From Plantago elongata (lineage: Eukaryota; Streptophyta; Magnoliopsida; Lamiales; Plantaginaceae), in assembly GCA_036897095.1 (NCBI GenBank), contig JAYMSP010000442.1, positions 1 through 51,605 of the forward strand: DNA of 51,605 nt. Reading direction: 5' to 3'. Within the stretch, counting starts at the first letter, position 1, and each line of letters begins with the position of its first letter. Shown piece after piece: positions 20,661-33,000 of the stretch. The notes below the pieces were generated by a model. The model was not told where the DNA came from, searched no databases, and saw nothing but the letters and a program-made list of their open reading frames with translations. The position numbers were made by a program, and so were the translations under genes.

Positions 20661-23593
20661 AAACACAACCATTGAACTAATTAAGAAAAACAAGATTAGT
20701 AAATAAAGTGCATTATGCAATGACACTTTCAGTAAGGATATGTTCTACCGAAAACTCTTATAGTTCAGTTCAACTTTGTTTAGTTATATTTTATACTATA
20801 CTTTAGTTTAGTTCAGTAAATGTAAGTTGAATAGAACATATTATAATTTATTAAAAAAGAGTTGTTCCACATTATATATGTGTAGTTTGGAGTTTTTATG
20901 AAATGAGAATTTTAATTTCGGATAGTTTAAAATGAAATATGATACTTTTAATTTAGAACGGGAGTATATGTTCTGAAAGAAAAAAGAAATTGAGGTGGTT
21001 ATTGCATTGTAGCGGACTAGCAGCTCATTCCCAATATGAAGAGGCACGGGTAAGCAGTAGCAGAAACCCCTACACCATGTGATACTAAATCCTGGTGCAC
21101 TTGATTTTTGTCTTCTAGTACTATTCTATACAACTTGCTAATTTGAGATTTGAGAGCTATATATACCATTGGAAGTAGGGTATTCCGTAATGGTTTTTGG
21201 CACCTGGTTCTGATGATACTAATAGAGAACGTGTTAAAAGTCTAAATTAAGGAACACAGGCCTAAACAAGGTAAAAGATGAAAATAAGTCAGCTTACATC
21301 TTATTCTTCGCCTATTACATCACATCATGATCTTTCAGCTAGTGTATGTATAACTGGCTAGGTTTTTAATACTTCAAACTGAATTGCTCATGCTATGTGT
21401 GGAAATAACTACACAAAATGTTTTGGGTGACATTCATCATCATTCCATACCATGATTCTTTAACTTTTCAAAAGTATAAAAAAAGACTAGGAAACAAAAA
21501 AAAGAGACACATTTCTTATCATTTTTTTATAGGACAAATCGATCAGTAATTCAGCTAGAGGACTCAAAAAATATTGTAGATGAGTAGGGATGAATTGGAT
21601 TACTTACATTGACAAGTAATTAAAGTCTATTTATAATAAACAATAGATGACCAATCTCTATAAAATATGAAATTATATCATTATATGACACATGTCTAGT
21701 ATGGAACGTTCGAAGAATCACCACTATGAAATAGCGGTCAAGCACAAAGGTACGGTACTTTTAGGGGGGAGGCCTCAAATATGTGCTAAGGGTCTGGCCC
21801 TATCAGTTTGGGAGCTGAACACTAAAACATTTATAGGGTCCTGCAGGCTCAACACCAAGGAACATGAATCATTAAAATGGATACTCATAGGTTTGGGATT
21901 CATTGTGGTACATTTTGTTTGATGAAATGAGACTAACGTAGTCGGATGTGCGCTTCCATATTTTACAAACTTGGTCAGATTAAATAGTTAAAACTGTCAT
22001 TTTTCATGTATGGCTTTGATTATTAAGATAGTGGTTTTCTTAAGAAATGAAGCGGCTAAAATCAAATTAAAAGGTTAAGAGCTAGAGCATAAACTTTTGC
22101 ATCAATCAATATATAATAGTTTAACTATAGCACATACCTAGTACTCCCCGAGTATTTACAACAAAGTATAAAAGTGTAATCGGCTGTAAATTTATTCCGA
22201 GTACATATTGGCACGACCGAGCGCATGTGATTTTTTTATGAGTAGCACAAGATTTTTCTACTGATCTGATTAATAGTTGAATATCACTAGTCTATTTATA
22301 GAGATGCAAAAGAATTTAAGACTTAAGATCGGGTGGTTCTGAATTCTTATTCATTTAATGGAGTGGTGAGAGTGAGGGAGGGACACCACGTTCTTTGTTG
22401 CACCCATGCAACCCCTGAAACTTAGTCACCACCGACGATCGATCTATATTTTTTTTCTCAGCCTACTACTACTATCAAGTCTACATTTTTTCAATTCTCA
22501 TACATGAAAGTCAATAAACGTCATATGCTCTCGGTTGAAGATTAGTATTCGATCTGATCAAAACTGAGTTAATTCGTAATATAAAATAACTAAGTAAAAT
22601 TATATTTAAAAAATTTAAATTAAATTAAAATTAATATATTTTTTATAAAAATAATAAAGTACAAGTTCGAGCGTTTTTATTTTCTTAGGAAGTCCCTCCG
22701 CCCTTGGATACTTCCCCACAATTACCGAAAACTAAGGAAAAAAAGGAAGGACAAAGTTTTTTTTTAATATTGTATTTAAACAAAATATTTCAAAACGTAT
22801 TTTTTTAGTATTTTTCTTTCCAAATACAATATTAGAGATCCTAAAAATACTTTCTTATAGGTGGTGGTGGTGTTTTCTTCTAATCCATCACTACTCCAAG
22901 TCTCCAAGTTTAATAGGGAAAAGATTGATTTTAATATATATTATTACAAAGTTCAATTTTGATCAGACACGCAATACAATTTTATTGACACTCTTTTTAC
23001 ATTTTTACAACTTTTTAAGGAAATAATCCGATATTGACGTTTCAAAACTAGAAACGGGCGTACTACATTCCAAACTAGTCTCCGACCATTAAAATTCTTA
23101 AAAGACTTTTTTCTGAATGTTGACCATAAATTATACTCAAACTATGAGACACAAATATATAATAAAACTATATTGTAAAAATAAAACAAGTTTTGTTTAA
23201 CTAACATAACTTTTGTTTTACTTTTTACATGTCATATATGTTGAGAGTTGTAGGAAAAAAAAATCTCACTGAACTTTAAAAAAGAAGAGGTAGTATCTTG
23301 ATAACATAGATTTGAGCTAATCACAAAAGTTAAGCCCTACAGGCAATTAACCACAACAGTGAGGAGCAGTAATCCGCAATATACAGAGTGAGTAGTAGTT
23401 GGTAAAATACACCTACCGACTGCAGTAACACTGACGCTCCCACTGACGCGCGTAAGATGAGTCCACCAGTCACGATTTCACTGAATGAGCAGTAAAATAA
23501 ACAAATCGAAAGACTTGGCAGTTCATTTCATACGCAAAAGGAGCCGATTTAACTTTCCGAGATCTACCTACATTACCACCCACCCTCACACTC
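20661..23593. other. Spacer upstream of METE, no gene seen
   Basis: AT-rich noncoding sequence. A short ORF (21692-21922, +) shows no domain and is probably chance. 22745-22860 contains a weak inverted pair (aatattgtattt / aaatacaatatt), and 20960-20970 ends in an acgggagtata word like a Stowaway terminus; both are too degraded to call with confidence. Confidence 0.5.
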
Positions 23594-24836
23594 TTGTCTA
23601 TAAATAATCTCCTTCATCCCTTCCCGTATCTTGCGTCTTGCCTCTCTATCTCTCTCTCTCTCTCTAATCTAATCTAATAATAATACCAGTAACCTGAGAC
23701 CCGTCCGTTTTTATCTCTAAAGGTACGGTCTCAGTCCTTTTCCTTTCTCCGTTTCTTCCATGTATTTAATTATGATAATCTGCTTACGCTAAGCTTAACT
23801 CCACACTCTTGCTTATGTTACCTTCGTCTTCCTCCATTTCGATTGTATAGATCTAATCTATCTGAAAATCTGTTATGTAAGTGGACAATTGCTCTGTGTT
23901 TTTCGTTTCGGTGTGTGATCCAGTGGTTAAGTGATAGAATGTGATGACATGGAAGTTATATACATCCTGATTGGGTGGCGGGAAGTCATTTTGTGTTGAT
24001 TTTGTTAAGATAAGCTTAGATCTTCGATTTCGAAATTAGATCTGAAATGAAGTTGCTCCTCACTGTCTTTGCTACGGCTAAATCTGTGTGTAATGCGTCT
24101 CATTTTCGTGTTCTGAGTGTGTGTCGTGTGCCTGCGTTTGGATCTGGAATTCGGTATGCCTTTAGCTGCTGGATCTGAGTTGTTGATTGATGTCGACCTC
24201 GTTTTGATTCGTTGGTTCAGTTTACTGTGTTTATGTCATCTGAATGCACTTGCATTACGTACATCTCTTCAAGCTATGTGTGTCTGTGTTTGATATGTGC
24301 AGATGAGTTACTGATTTATAATGTCTGGTTCGAGATCACAAAAGCTTGTGATACTGCATGGGAGCTATGTTGATTAATCAACTTAAATTTCTTCCTAAAA
24401 TTGAGATCTTATAATGTCATGTTTGATCTTCAATGCTTAAAATGTGATTGTCTATGTTGATCTATGCTATTCTTATTGATCTTTATGTTGTTAGACTGGA
24501 TTACTCCACTATGTTTCTATAAAATTACCAGGTTTACTGATTTCACTAAGTAGATCCCCTGTAGCTATATGCATGAGTGTCTGTTTGTCCAATTCTTATA
24601 CTAAAGTTGTGATCCTAGATAGGAGATAGCATATGCTTAACAACTGCATGATGTTTTGATTCAATTTACATCTTCAAACTGATATTGGAGATCTCTTCTG
24701 AATCAAAATGAATGTAATGTTGATCAAATAACCACTACACACCATGATATAGTTGTCTGTGGTCATCAATGTGTTTCATTTGGTATCTGTATGTTTCCGG
24801 TGATGGTTGATTGATTTAATTTGTTGAAACAGAACA
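23594..24836 (+). promoter_or_regulatory. METE: METE core promoter and 5' UTR with leader intron
   Basis: A TATA box lies in gtctataaataatctcc (about 23596-23608). The leader contains a (CT)n tract at about 23641-23666. It is interrupted by a roughly 1.1-kb intron with donor ag|gtacgg at 23723 and acceptor gaaacag ending 24832, so the ATG lies four bases after the acceptor. Leader introns and CT-rich leaders are frequent in highly expressed plant housekeeping genes and can raise expression. The exact transcription start is not determined. Confidence 0.7.
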
Positions 24837-27800
24837 ATGGCGTCACACATTGTTGGATATCCCCGTATGGGCCCCAAGAGAGAGCTGAAGTTTGCTCTAG
24901 AATCTTTCTGGGATGGCAAGAGCACTGCCGAGGATTTGGAAAAGGTGTCTGCCGATCTACGATCATCCATCTGGAAGCAGATGTCTGATGCTGGAACCAA
25001 GTATATTCCCAGCAACACATTCTCTTACTATGACCAGGTGCTTGACACCACTGCCATGCTCGGAGCTGTACCCCCAAGGTACAACTGGACTGGTGGTGAG
25101 ATTGGTTTCTCAACCTACTTCTCCATGGCCAGAGGAAATGCCTCTGTTCCTGCTATGGAGATGACCAAGTGGTTCGACACCAACTAGTAAGTCATGAATC
25201 TTTTAGTTCCAAATTAGTCATGCTTTAAGATTACAATGTTTTCTTGCTAACATTGCTTTCTCCCTGCAGCCACTTTATCGTCCCAGAGTTGGGCCCTGAT
25301 GTGAAATTCTCATATGCTTCCCACAAGGCTGTCAATGAATACAAAGAGGCTAAAGCGGTATGGTTATACGAGTGTTTAGTTATACCAAATTAATCAGCCA
25401 ATTAATTTCACAATTGAGCTCTAGATCATTTACTGAACATTTTTATGATTAATTTATTCATCTGGACCTCCTGATTAAACTTGTTCTGCATTGCAGCTCG
25501 GTGTTGATACCGTTCCAGTTCTTGTTGGCCCTGTTACATACTTGTTGCTTTCAAAGCCTGCCAAGGGTGTGGAGAAGACCTTCTCTCTTCTATCTCTCCT
25601 CGACAAGATTCTCCCAATCTACAAGTGAGGACTATGCCTTTATAGTATGTAACAAAATGTTTTCATTGTTCATACTGCCAATGTGATTCATATTGTATGT
25701 TTGCCATTGCAGGGAGGTTGTTGCTGAATTGAAGGCAGCAGGTGCTACATGGATCCAATTTGATGAGCCCACTCTAGTTTTGGACCTCGAGTCTCACCAA
25801 TTGGAAGCATTCACCAAGGCCTATTCTGAACTAGAATCGACTTTGTCCGGCCTTAATGTTCTTGTGGAGACCTACTTTGCTGATATCCCTGCTGCTGCAT
25901 ACAAGACCCTTACCTCATTGAGTGGAGTTACAGGCTTCGGTTTTGATTTGGTTCGTGGAACCAAGACCATTGACCTGATTAAGAGCGAATTCCCTGCTGG
26001 AAAGTACCTCTTTGCCGGAGTGGTTGATGGAAGGAACATCTGGGCTAATGATCTTGATGCATCTCTCATCACCCTGCAGTCCCTTGAGAGCGTAGCTGGA
26101 AAGGGTGAGTTTGCTTAACTCTCTGCTGTGTTTTTGTTTTTCATTTTTTGTTTGTACAGCGGTGTTCAGTTTTTCTTAACTAAATTTTGCAACTGCAGAC
26201 AAGCTTGTTGTATCCACATCAACCTCGCTCCTCCACACCGCTGTTGATCTTATCAATGAGCCTAAGTTGGACAAGGAAATCAAATCATGGCTCGCATTTG
26301 CTGCTCAGAAGGTTCTGGAAGTAAATGCTCTGGCCAAGGCATTGTGTGGATCAAAGGATGAGGTATGTCTCAATAGTGATTTCCTTTGGAATTGTGGCGT
26401 GGTGATATGTTGCTGATATTGATATTATTTCTTTAGTAGTTGTACACATAATTCATTCACGTGGTTAAAGGTTCATTTGGTCTTTGGCTACGTGCTGCTA
26501 TTGATGTTTGAGCTGAACTGCTATAATGTACTTTTTCAGGCATTCTTCTCTGCTAATGCTGCTGCCCTAGCCTCAAGGAAATCCTCACCAAGGGTGAACA
26601 ACGAAGCCGTCCAGAAGGCTGTAAGTGGCAATGCTTTTTTTTTTTTTTTTTTTTGATGATTGTGAGGTGATTTTGCTACTCAAACTATCTTATGCTTAAT
26701 TAATATTTGTTTTTCCTATGTTCGACCAGGCTGCTGCTTTGAAGGGTTCAGACCACCGCCGTGCTACAAATGTGAGTGCCAGACTTGATGCTCAGCAAAA
26801 GAAGCTTAACCTCCCTATTCTCCCAACCACCACCATTGGTTCCTTCCCCCAGACTATTGAACTCAGGAGAGTTCGCCGTGAGTACAAGGCCAAGAAGTGA
26901 GTAGTTTTTCCTTGTTTCTCACTTTTCAATCTAAACATATTTTCAAACTAGAAAAGCTGAAAGTTTGAGTATCTGACCATCTCCTTTCTATAGGATCTCC
27001 GAGGAGGAGTATGTTAAATCCATCAAAGAAGAAATCAACAAGGTTGTAAAGCTCCAGGAAGAGCTCGACATTGATGTTCTTGTACATGGAGAGCCAGAGG
27101 TAATTGAATCGGATTGAATGTTCTGAGACAACAAATGTGCAAAGGGGTTCTCTTCCTGAGTAAATTTTACTACAAAACTAATGTTTTTCTTCTGTCTTAT
27201 TTGCAGAGAAACGATATGGTTGAGTACTTTGGTGAGCAGCTGTCTGGATTTGCCTTCACTGCCAATGGTTGGGTCCAATCATACGGATCCCGTTGTGTGA
27301 AGCCCCCAATCATCTATGGTGATGTGAGCCGCCCCAACCCAATGACAGTCTTCTGGTCTACTGCTGCCCAGAGCATGACAAAGCGCCCAATGAAGGGAAT
27401 GCTTACCGGCCCTGTTACCATCCTCAATTGGTCCTTTGTCCGTAATGACCAGCCAAGGTATACATGATTTTGAGCTTTTACATTTCATTTATCTTGATTC
27501 AAGAAATTTCACTGACCCGTAATTGTCTCCCAGGTTTGAGACCTGTTACCAGATTGCGTTGGCCATCAAAGACGAAGTCGAGGACCTTGAGAAGGCTGGC
27601 ATTACTGTGATCCAGATTGATGAAGCTGCACTTAGAGAAGGTCTCCCCCTCAGGAAGGCTGAGCACGCTTTCTACTTGGACTGGGCAGTCCACTCCTTCA
27701 GAATCACCAATGTCGGCGTTGAGGACACCACCCAGGTACTTTTCTTTATTCCTTTGTATTGTGGCACTAATTAGACAAATGTTTCTACTATCTTGTTAAT

Positions 27801-28190
27801 CTTCTCATTCATATCCGACAGATCCACACCCACATGTGCTACTCCAACTTTAATGACATCATCCACTCCATTATTAACATGGACGCTGATGTTATTACCA
27901 TTGAAAACTCCCGCTCTGATGAGAAACTCCTGTCAGTCTTCCGTGAAGGAGTCAAGTACGGTGCCGGAATTGGGCCAGGTGTTTATGATATCCACTCCCC
28001 AAGAATCCCATCAACAGAAGAGATCGCAGACAGAATTAACAAGATGCTTGCCGTGCTCGAGACCAACATTCTATGGGTCAACCCTGACTGTGGTCTGAAG
28101 ACCAGGAAATACGGTGAAGTGAAGCCAGCTCTTGAAGCCATGGTTTCTGCTGCCAAGCAACTCCGTACCCAACTTGCTAGCGCCAAGTGA
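24837..28190 (+). CDS. METE: Cobalamin-independent methionine synthase
   Basis: 5-methyltetrahydropteroyltriglutamate-homocysteine methyltransferase, which makes methionine and regenerates the methyl donor for S-adenosylmethionine; plant isoforms act in cytosol and plastid. My exon model is 24837-25186, 25270-25357, 25497-25624, 25713-26104, 26199-26362, 26540-26620, 26730-26896, 26994-27099, 27207-27457, 27534-27735 and 27822-28190. All introns are GT-AG. The exons sum to 2298 nt, or 765 residues, the same length as Arabidopsis MS1. The start [20 protein letters not shown] is the canonical cytosolic one with no transit peptide. Zinc ligands of the C-terminal barrel are present: His647 and Cys649 (HTHMC), Glu671 (TIENSRSD) and Cys733 (NPDCGLKTR). 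No defects were seen. Highly conserved family; function is confident. Confidence 0.98.
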
Positions 28191-28533
28191 ACCATTTGAT
28201 GCATACCTACAGTTTATCTGAGTTCTGCTATTCGTTGTTTTTCTGAAGTCTTAAAGAAATGTTATCCGAATAATTATGATTCGTGATTAAAGTCTAGGAA
28301 TAGGCTGCCTGCCGGCGTGGCCGATGTTTTTTTGTTTTCTTGTTTGAGCTTTTTCTGTTTTACCTTCACATGGTATATTGTGCTTTGAAGTTTGAGGGAT
28401 ATTACCTTCACTTCTGTTCCATTGTATCCCCATCAAATACAAATTGGAAATTTTCCAGATTGTTAGTCTAACCATTAATTTGCAACTTCATTCCTTTCTG
28501 GCAGTTTCTGATAGGTGATTATGTGGGTGATTA

Positions 28534-28722
28534 TGATAGAATATGTAATCCTAATTAAATTAGGTATAATTATATATATATATATATATTAAATTCTTAG
28601 TTAAATTAGTCTTATTCTCCTAATTATATTTGATATAGTTTCTTATATTTTGTATATATATTCTACTTTATTCAATAAATAAACAGGATTAATTATTTAA
28701 TAATCTTACATGGTATCAAATT
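28534..28722 (+). mobile_element. Short copia-type LTR (177 bp) with primer-binding site
   Basis: It begins tgatagaatatgtaatccta, contains ttcaataaataaacagg near its end and closes with cttaca at 28710. tggtatcaaatt (28711-28722) follows directly and matches the start of an initiator Met-tRNA primer-binding site. The element is inserted about 340 bp after the METE stop codon. No gag or pol follows and no second LTR was found, so it is a truncated or TRIM-like relic. Confidence 0.65.
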
Positions 28723-29990
28723 GTTATGATCCTTTCGTTGTATAATACTATGATCTTCGACCTTGCATGTGTTACTGTCCAAAAGCACGAACCCACTGTT
28801 CGTTCTTCTTCTTCTTCCTCAAACATGTGTTACCTGCAATCTTGTTGTTCCTCCCCCTGCTAATTTTTTTTCTGCTCACACAACAAGCAAAACCCCTTCG
28901 CCTATCCACTTGTTTCCGTATGAACCATTGTTTGTGTTCTGATCAGATTTCGATTCACCTATACCTTATCGCGAATATAAAATTTTAGGTGTGTATACGA
29001 CTCGATTAGATTACTCAAATTAATGACCCCGAGTGGAGATCAGAATCGTCCATTTTTCGGTTTGTTCAACATTTGGTTGGATCTCATGTTATTTCAATGC
29101 TAGATCTCGCTATTTTATAAGTGAGTTGTAATAAGACACATACTATTGAATCTATTTCTACATCAATCATTTCAAAATGTATCTCCTATGTGCCTTAAAT
29201 TTTCTCTTCAATCGATATTAATTTTCTACATGCATTGATTTATTAAAATCATGAATATATTTATATTTTTGGTTTCAATATGCTATGTAAAATTGTCACT
29301 TCTCGGTCAAATTACAAATGTTCGTTACTAATTTTATGTTCTTTAATGGATTTGAAATATCGTCACTGGAATGTTACCAATATTTTCATATTTTTCTTTT
29401 CTTTATTTAATTAAATTTGTTAAGCACGATTTCAGAGCTCTACACTGGAAAAGTGTCAATATCAAAAATAATATTTTAACAAAATTAATATATAAAGTTT
29501 AAATATAGCATATCAAATATGGTTAGACATGTGACTATTGTAATTAATTTATAAAATTTGTCAGCACCGTGTTTAGTGCGGTGTATTATTTCTAGTATTA
29601 TTCTTTAATAAAACATCAATTGTAAATGTTTCTTTGTTGAAGTTTAAAATTTTTAACTGTAAAATTTAAAATGGAGTATTTGATTTTTTATATAAAAAGA
29701 GTGGAGTAAAAACTATGAAATACTTTGTACCAATGATATTCCATGATAACTTTTTGTAACCAAACTTAAAAATATAAAATTTTAATTAGAGATTTATAAC
29801 TTCAAATTCAAATACAACTAAATAGGTAACTTAAATTAAAATTTGACGAATCTATTCTTTTCTTTTTGGCACGTCACAGTGTCACACATCACATCTATCC
29901 TAGTGTCACTTGTCAAACGGAATCTGGTAGTGTCACTTGTGAAACCCTACAGTGGTGAAATTATTCATTCCCTAGGCTAGACCGGACTGA
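28723..29990. other. Spacer between METE and DRB
   Basis: AT-rich with no gene. Immediately before the DRB gene, 29870-29945 carries several gtgtcac and cacttgt words, with gtgtcacttgt present twice (about 29904 and 29930), a possible promoter repeat. Confidence 0.5.
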
Positions 29991-30077
29991 TGCTCAGCAC
30001 TATAACTCTATTAGGGCTTTCCGTCTGCCAGTGACCTTCGTCACACTTGATTGACAAACAATCTCAGAGAGAGAGAA

Positions 30078-33000
30078 ATGTACAAGACGAAATTGCAGGA
30101 GCTCTGTCAAGGGCGAGGTTGGGACTTGCCGGAGTACGCCACCGTGAAAATAGGCCCAGATCACGCTCCTCACTTCACCGCCACCGTCAGTGTCAAAGGC
30201 GCGGTCTACGAGACTCCTCACCACTGCAAATCCTCCAAGGAAGCTCAGAACACCGCCGCTCAGGTCGCATTCGATCACCTCAATGTTCCATCGCCTCCAC
30301 GCCCTAATCCGCCGCTTTCTCGTCCTGCCGCTGCTCTTATCGGTCCTAATTTGCCTCTTTCTCCGCTTCCTTCTTCTCTTCCGATTCCATCACCTGGTAA
30401 TTATATATCACTATGATTTTTATTTCCCTTCAATTATTGCTATGTTAATTACTTACAGTAGGTATGTAGTAGAACATTAGTTATGAAATGCAGCTTATCT
30501 CGTTTCCTTCTGTAGAATCTAGGATAGGATATGTCGAAAATAGGAGGTGGCTCTATGGATGAATTCCTGAGAAATGATTGGGAACAGTTTGTTTAAAATA
30601 GGAGGAGATTCGTGTATAGATCAGGTCTAGTGCATTCTCAGTTAACTTGTTGGTTTGGTTATCAATTTATCATTGCAAGTGCAAAAAATGAGACGAGTTG
30701 ATTTATGTGTTCGGCTCTTTTAATGCTTACGTTCATCCCCAGTGTAGATGTTCAAAAGATAGGAGGGTTTATGGATAGATCACGAGAAATATGTAGAAAT
30801 GATTACAGTAGTTGGTAGTAGATAATATAGAGGTGATATCTGCTTGAGGACATTGAAATATAGATAGTTCTAAATGTACTTCGCTATTACATTTGGACAG
30901 GACTTGTAGCTGCAAAGAGTGATGCGAATATAAAACCTGCAAGCATGGAAGCACTGCCGCAAAAATGTGAAGATAGTGTACAACAGGCCTCAGTGTGTAT
31001 TATAAAGTCAGTAGGATCCCACGACAAGGATTATAAAGGTTTTATGATAGTATATTCTGTTAGTTAGATCCTTCTGTTGTCCTATTTGAGGTTAAGTCTG
31101 TTGTGTAGCTCTTGTTCTTTGGATAATTTGATGGTCAGTAAATAATTGCATGTAAGTTCCTCTATCTTCAATAACAAAATATCCCATCTATCTGATGTAA
31201 TGGTAATACACTCAGCCTCAGATATCTTAAAACAAAGGCATGTGAAATTGAGAACTATTGGAACATATTGAGGTGAGTTATTGCTTTTTTTTTAAAGATG
31301 GACTGGATATCTGAAAACTTGGGCATTGGAATGAAATTAACTTAAGTACTGAAATGGAAAATTTACTCGTATTTTACTAAAAGAATGCTTCTGTACTTGC
31401 TTTCCCCTTCTGAAGCATGTTAGAGTTCAGTTTCCATATAACTCCATAAATTCCTGTTTTCTGCACTTGAGTGCATGTCCAAATTAGTAAACTCCGGTCC
31501 TGTCAATCCAAGGTCCAGTACACTACATAGTTATGGACTCTCAGTTTCAGTGTTAGTTCTGTAGTTTATCTAGCATAGAAAATGTATAATCTGATTAGTA
31601 AAAAATTGATATGTGCATCAGGTTAAATATTTACATATACATGATGTGGCCTCATTATCATGTAACGTGAACTCCAAGTTTGACATAGCATCAGTATATA
31701 TGTACTTTAGTTTATTTCCGGGAGAGAGCCCCATTTTTTTTAGTTCTTCAGACCTATGCCTATGAAATGTTTGTGGTATTTGCCTTCTCTGAAGGCATCC
31801 CTATTTGTTTTTGACATAGCCATAATTTGATTATGAAGACATCTTAAATTATGATATTATGAATGCATATTCTTAGAACTTATAGTATTGCATACCAAGG
31901 CTTGAGAAAATGCAAATGCAACCAAACTACGAACTGACATAGTTTCTTGATCAAGTGCTTATTCCGTACTTATATCGTATCACGTATCAGACACACTACG
32001 AATTAGGCTTCCATGTTTTGCACTTCTTAGTATCTGCATGGTTTTACTACAGAAATCAAAGGCTAATTTACAAGTTTCTTCAAAGGCTTACTTGGTCAAT
32101 AAAAACAACTCGTTTGTAATTCTCCTGATGTTTAACTATGCATGCTTATCATTTATATCCAGATACAGTCTTGACTTGATTTACTGGGTCATGCTCTGAT
32201 TTCAACTTGCTTCTGGCACAGAGACATTGCACATGTTTAAGAACCAGTTGCAGCAATATGCTCAAAGGTATAATCTTGGTTTCCCTGTCTACACTTGTGA
32301 AGCTGATGGCCCTCCTCACAATCGCCGCTTCAAGTCCAAAGTTTCTCTTGATGGAAAATCCTATGAAACTTCGGAGTTTTTCACAACATTGAAGGATGCT
32401 GAGCAAGCGGCAGCTAAAGTTGCTTGTCAGACTCTGAGGATTGATGTTATTCAAGAGGCTAGTAGAAATCTTCAGGGCTATTTTTTAGTTTTTTATGCTT
32501 TCTATGTTTCAACTGCTTGACAATTATGATTATTGTAGGATGGTGGTCTATACAAAAGTCTTCTGCAAGAACTCGCGCAGAAAAGGGGTCTTCTGTGTCC
32601 AACATATGAGACAACTGGCTATGGAATGCCACACAAGCGCTCATTTACATCTAGCGTTGAAATTGATGGTAAGACTTTCAGAGGGGATGAAGCAAAATCC
32701 AAGAAGCAAGCTGAGATGAACGCTGCTAAAGCTGCTTATCTAGCCCTCACAGAATGTAAGGAACTAATAATCGTTTACTTGTTAACTCTTTATCTGTTTT
32801 CTTGAATTTGCATGCGTTTAGTGAAATTGCACGTTCAGTATTACCAAATTTGGGGCTCTCTTATCACAATATCCCTCCTTAAACTCTTTAAAGAAAACTG
32901 CATTGATCTTACCTTCTCCAATAAAGTAAATAATAATCTTCTCGAGATGGTCCACAACCATGTATTAACGCTTGGAAAACAAAAATTATACTATAAAATA

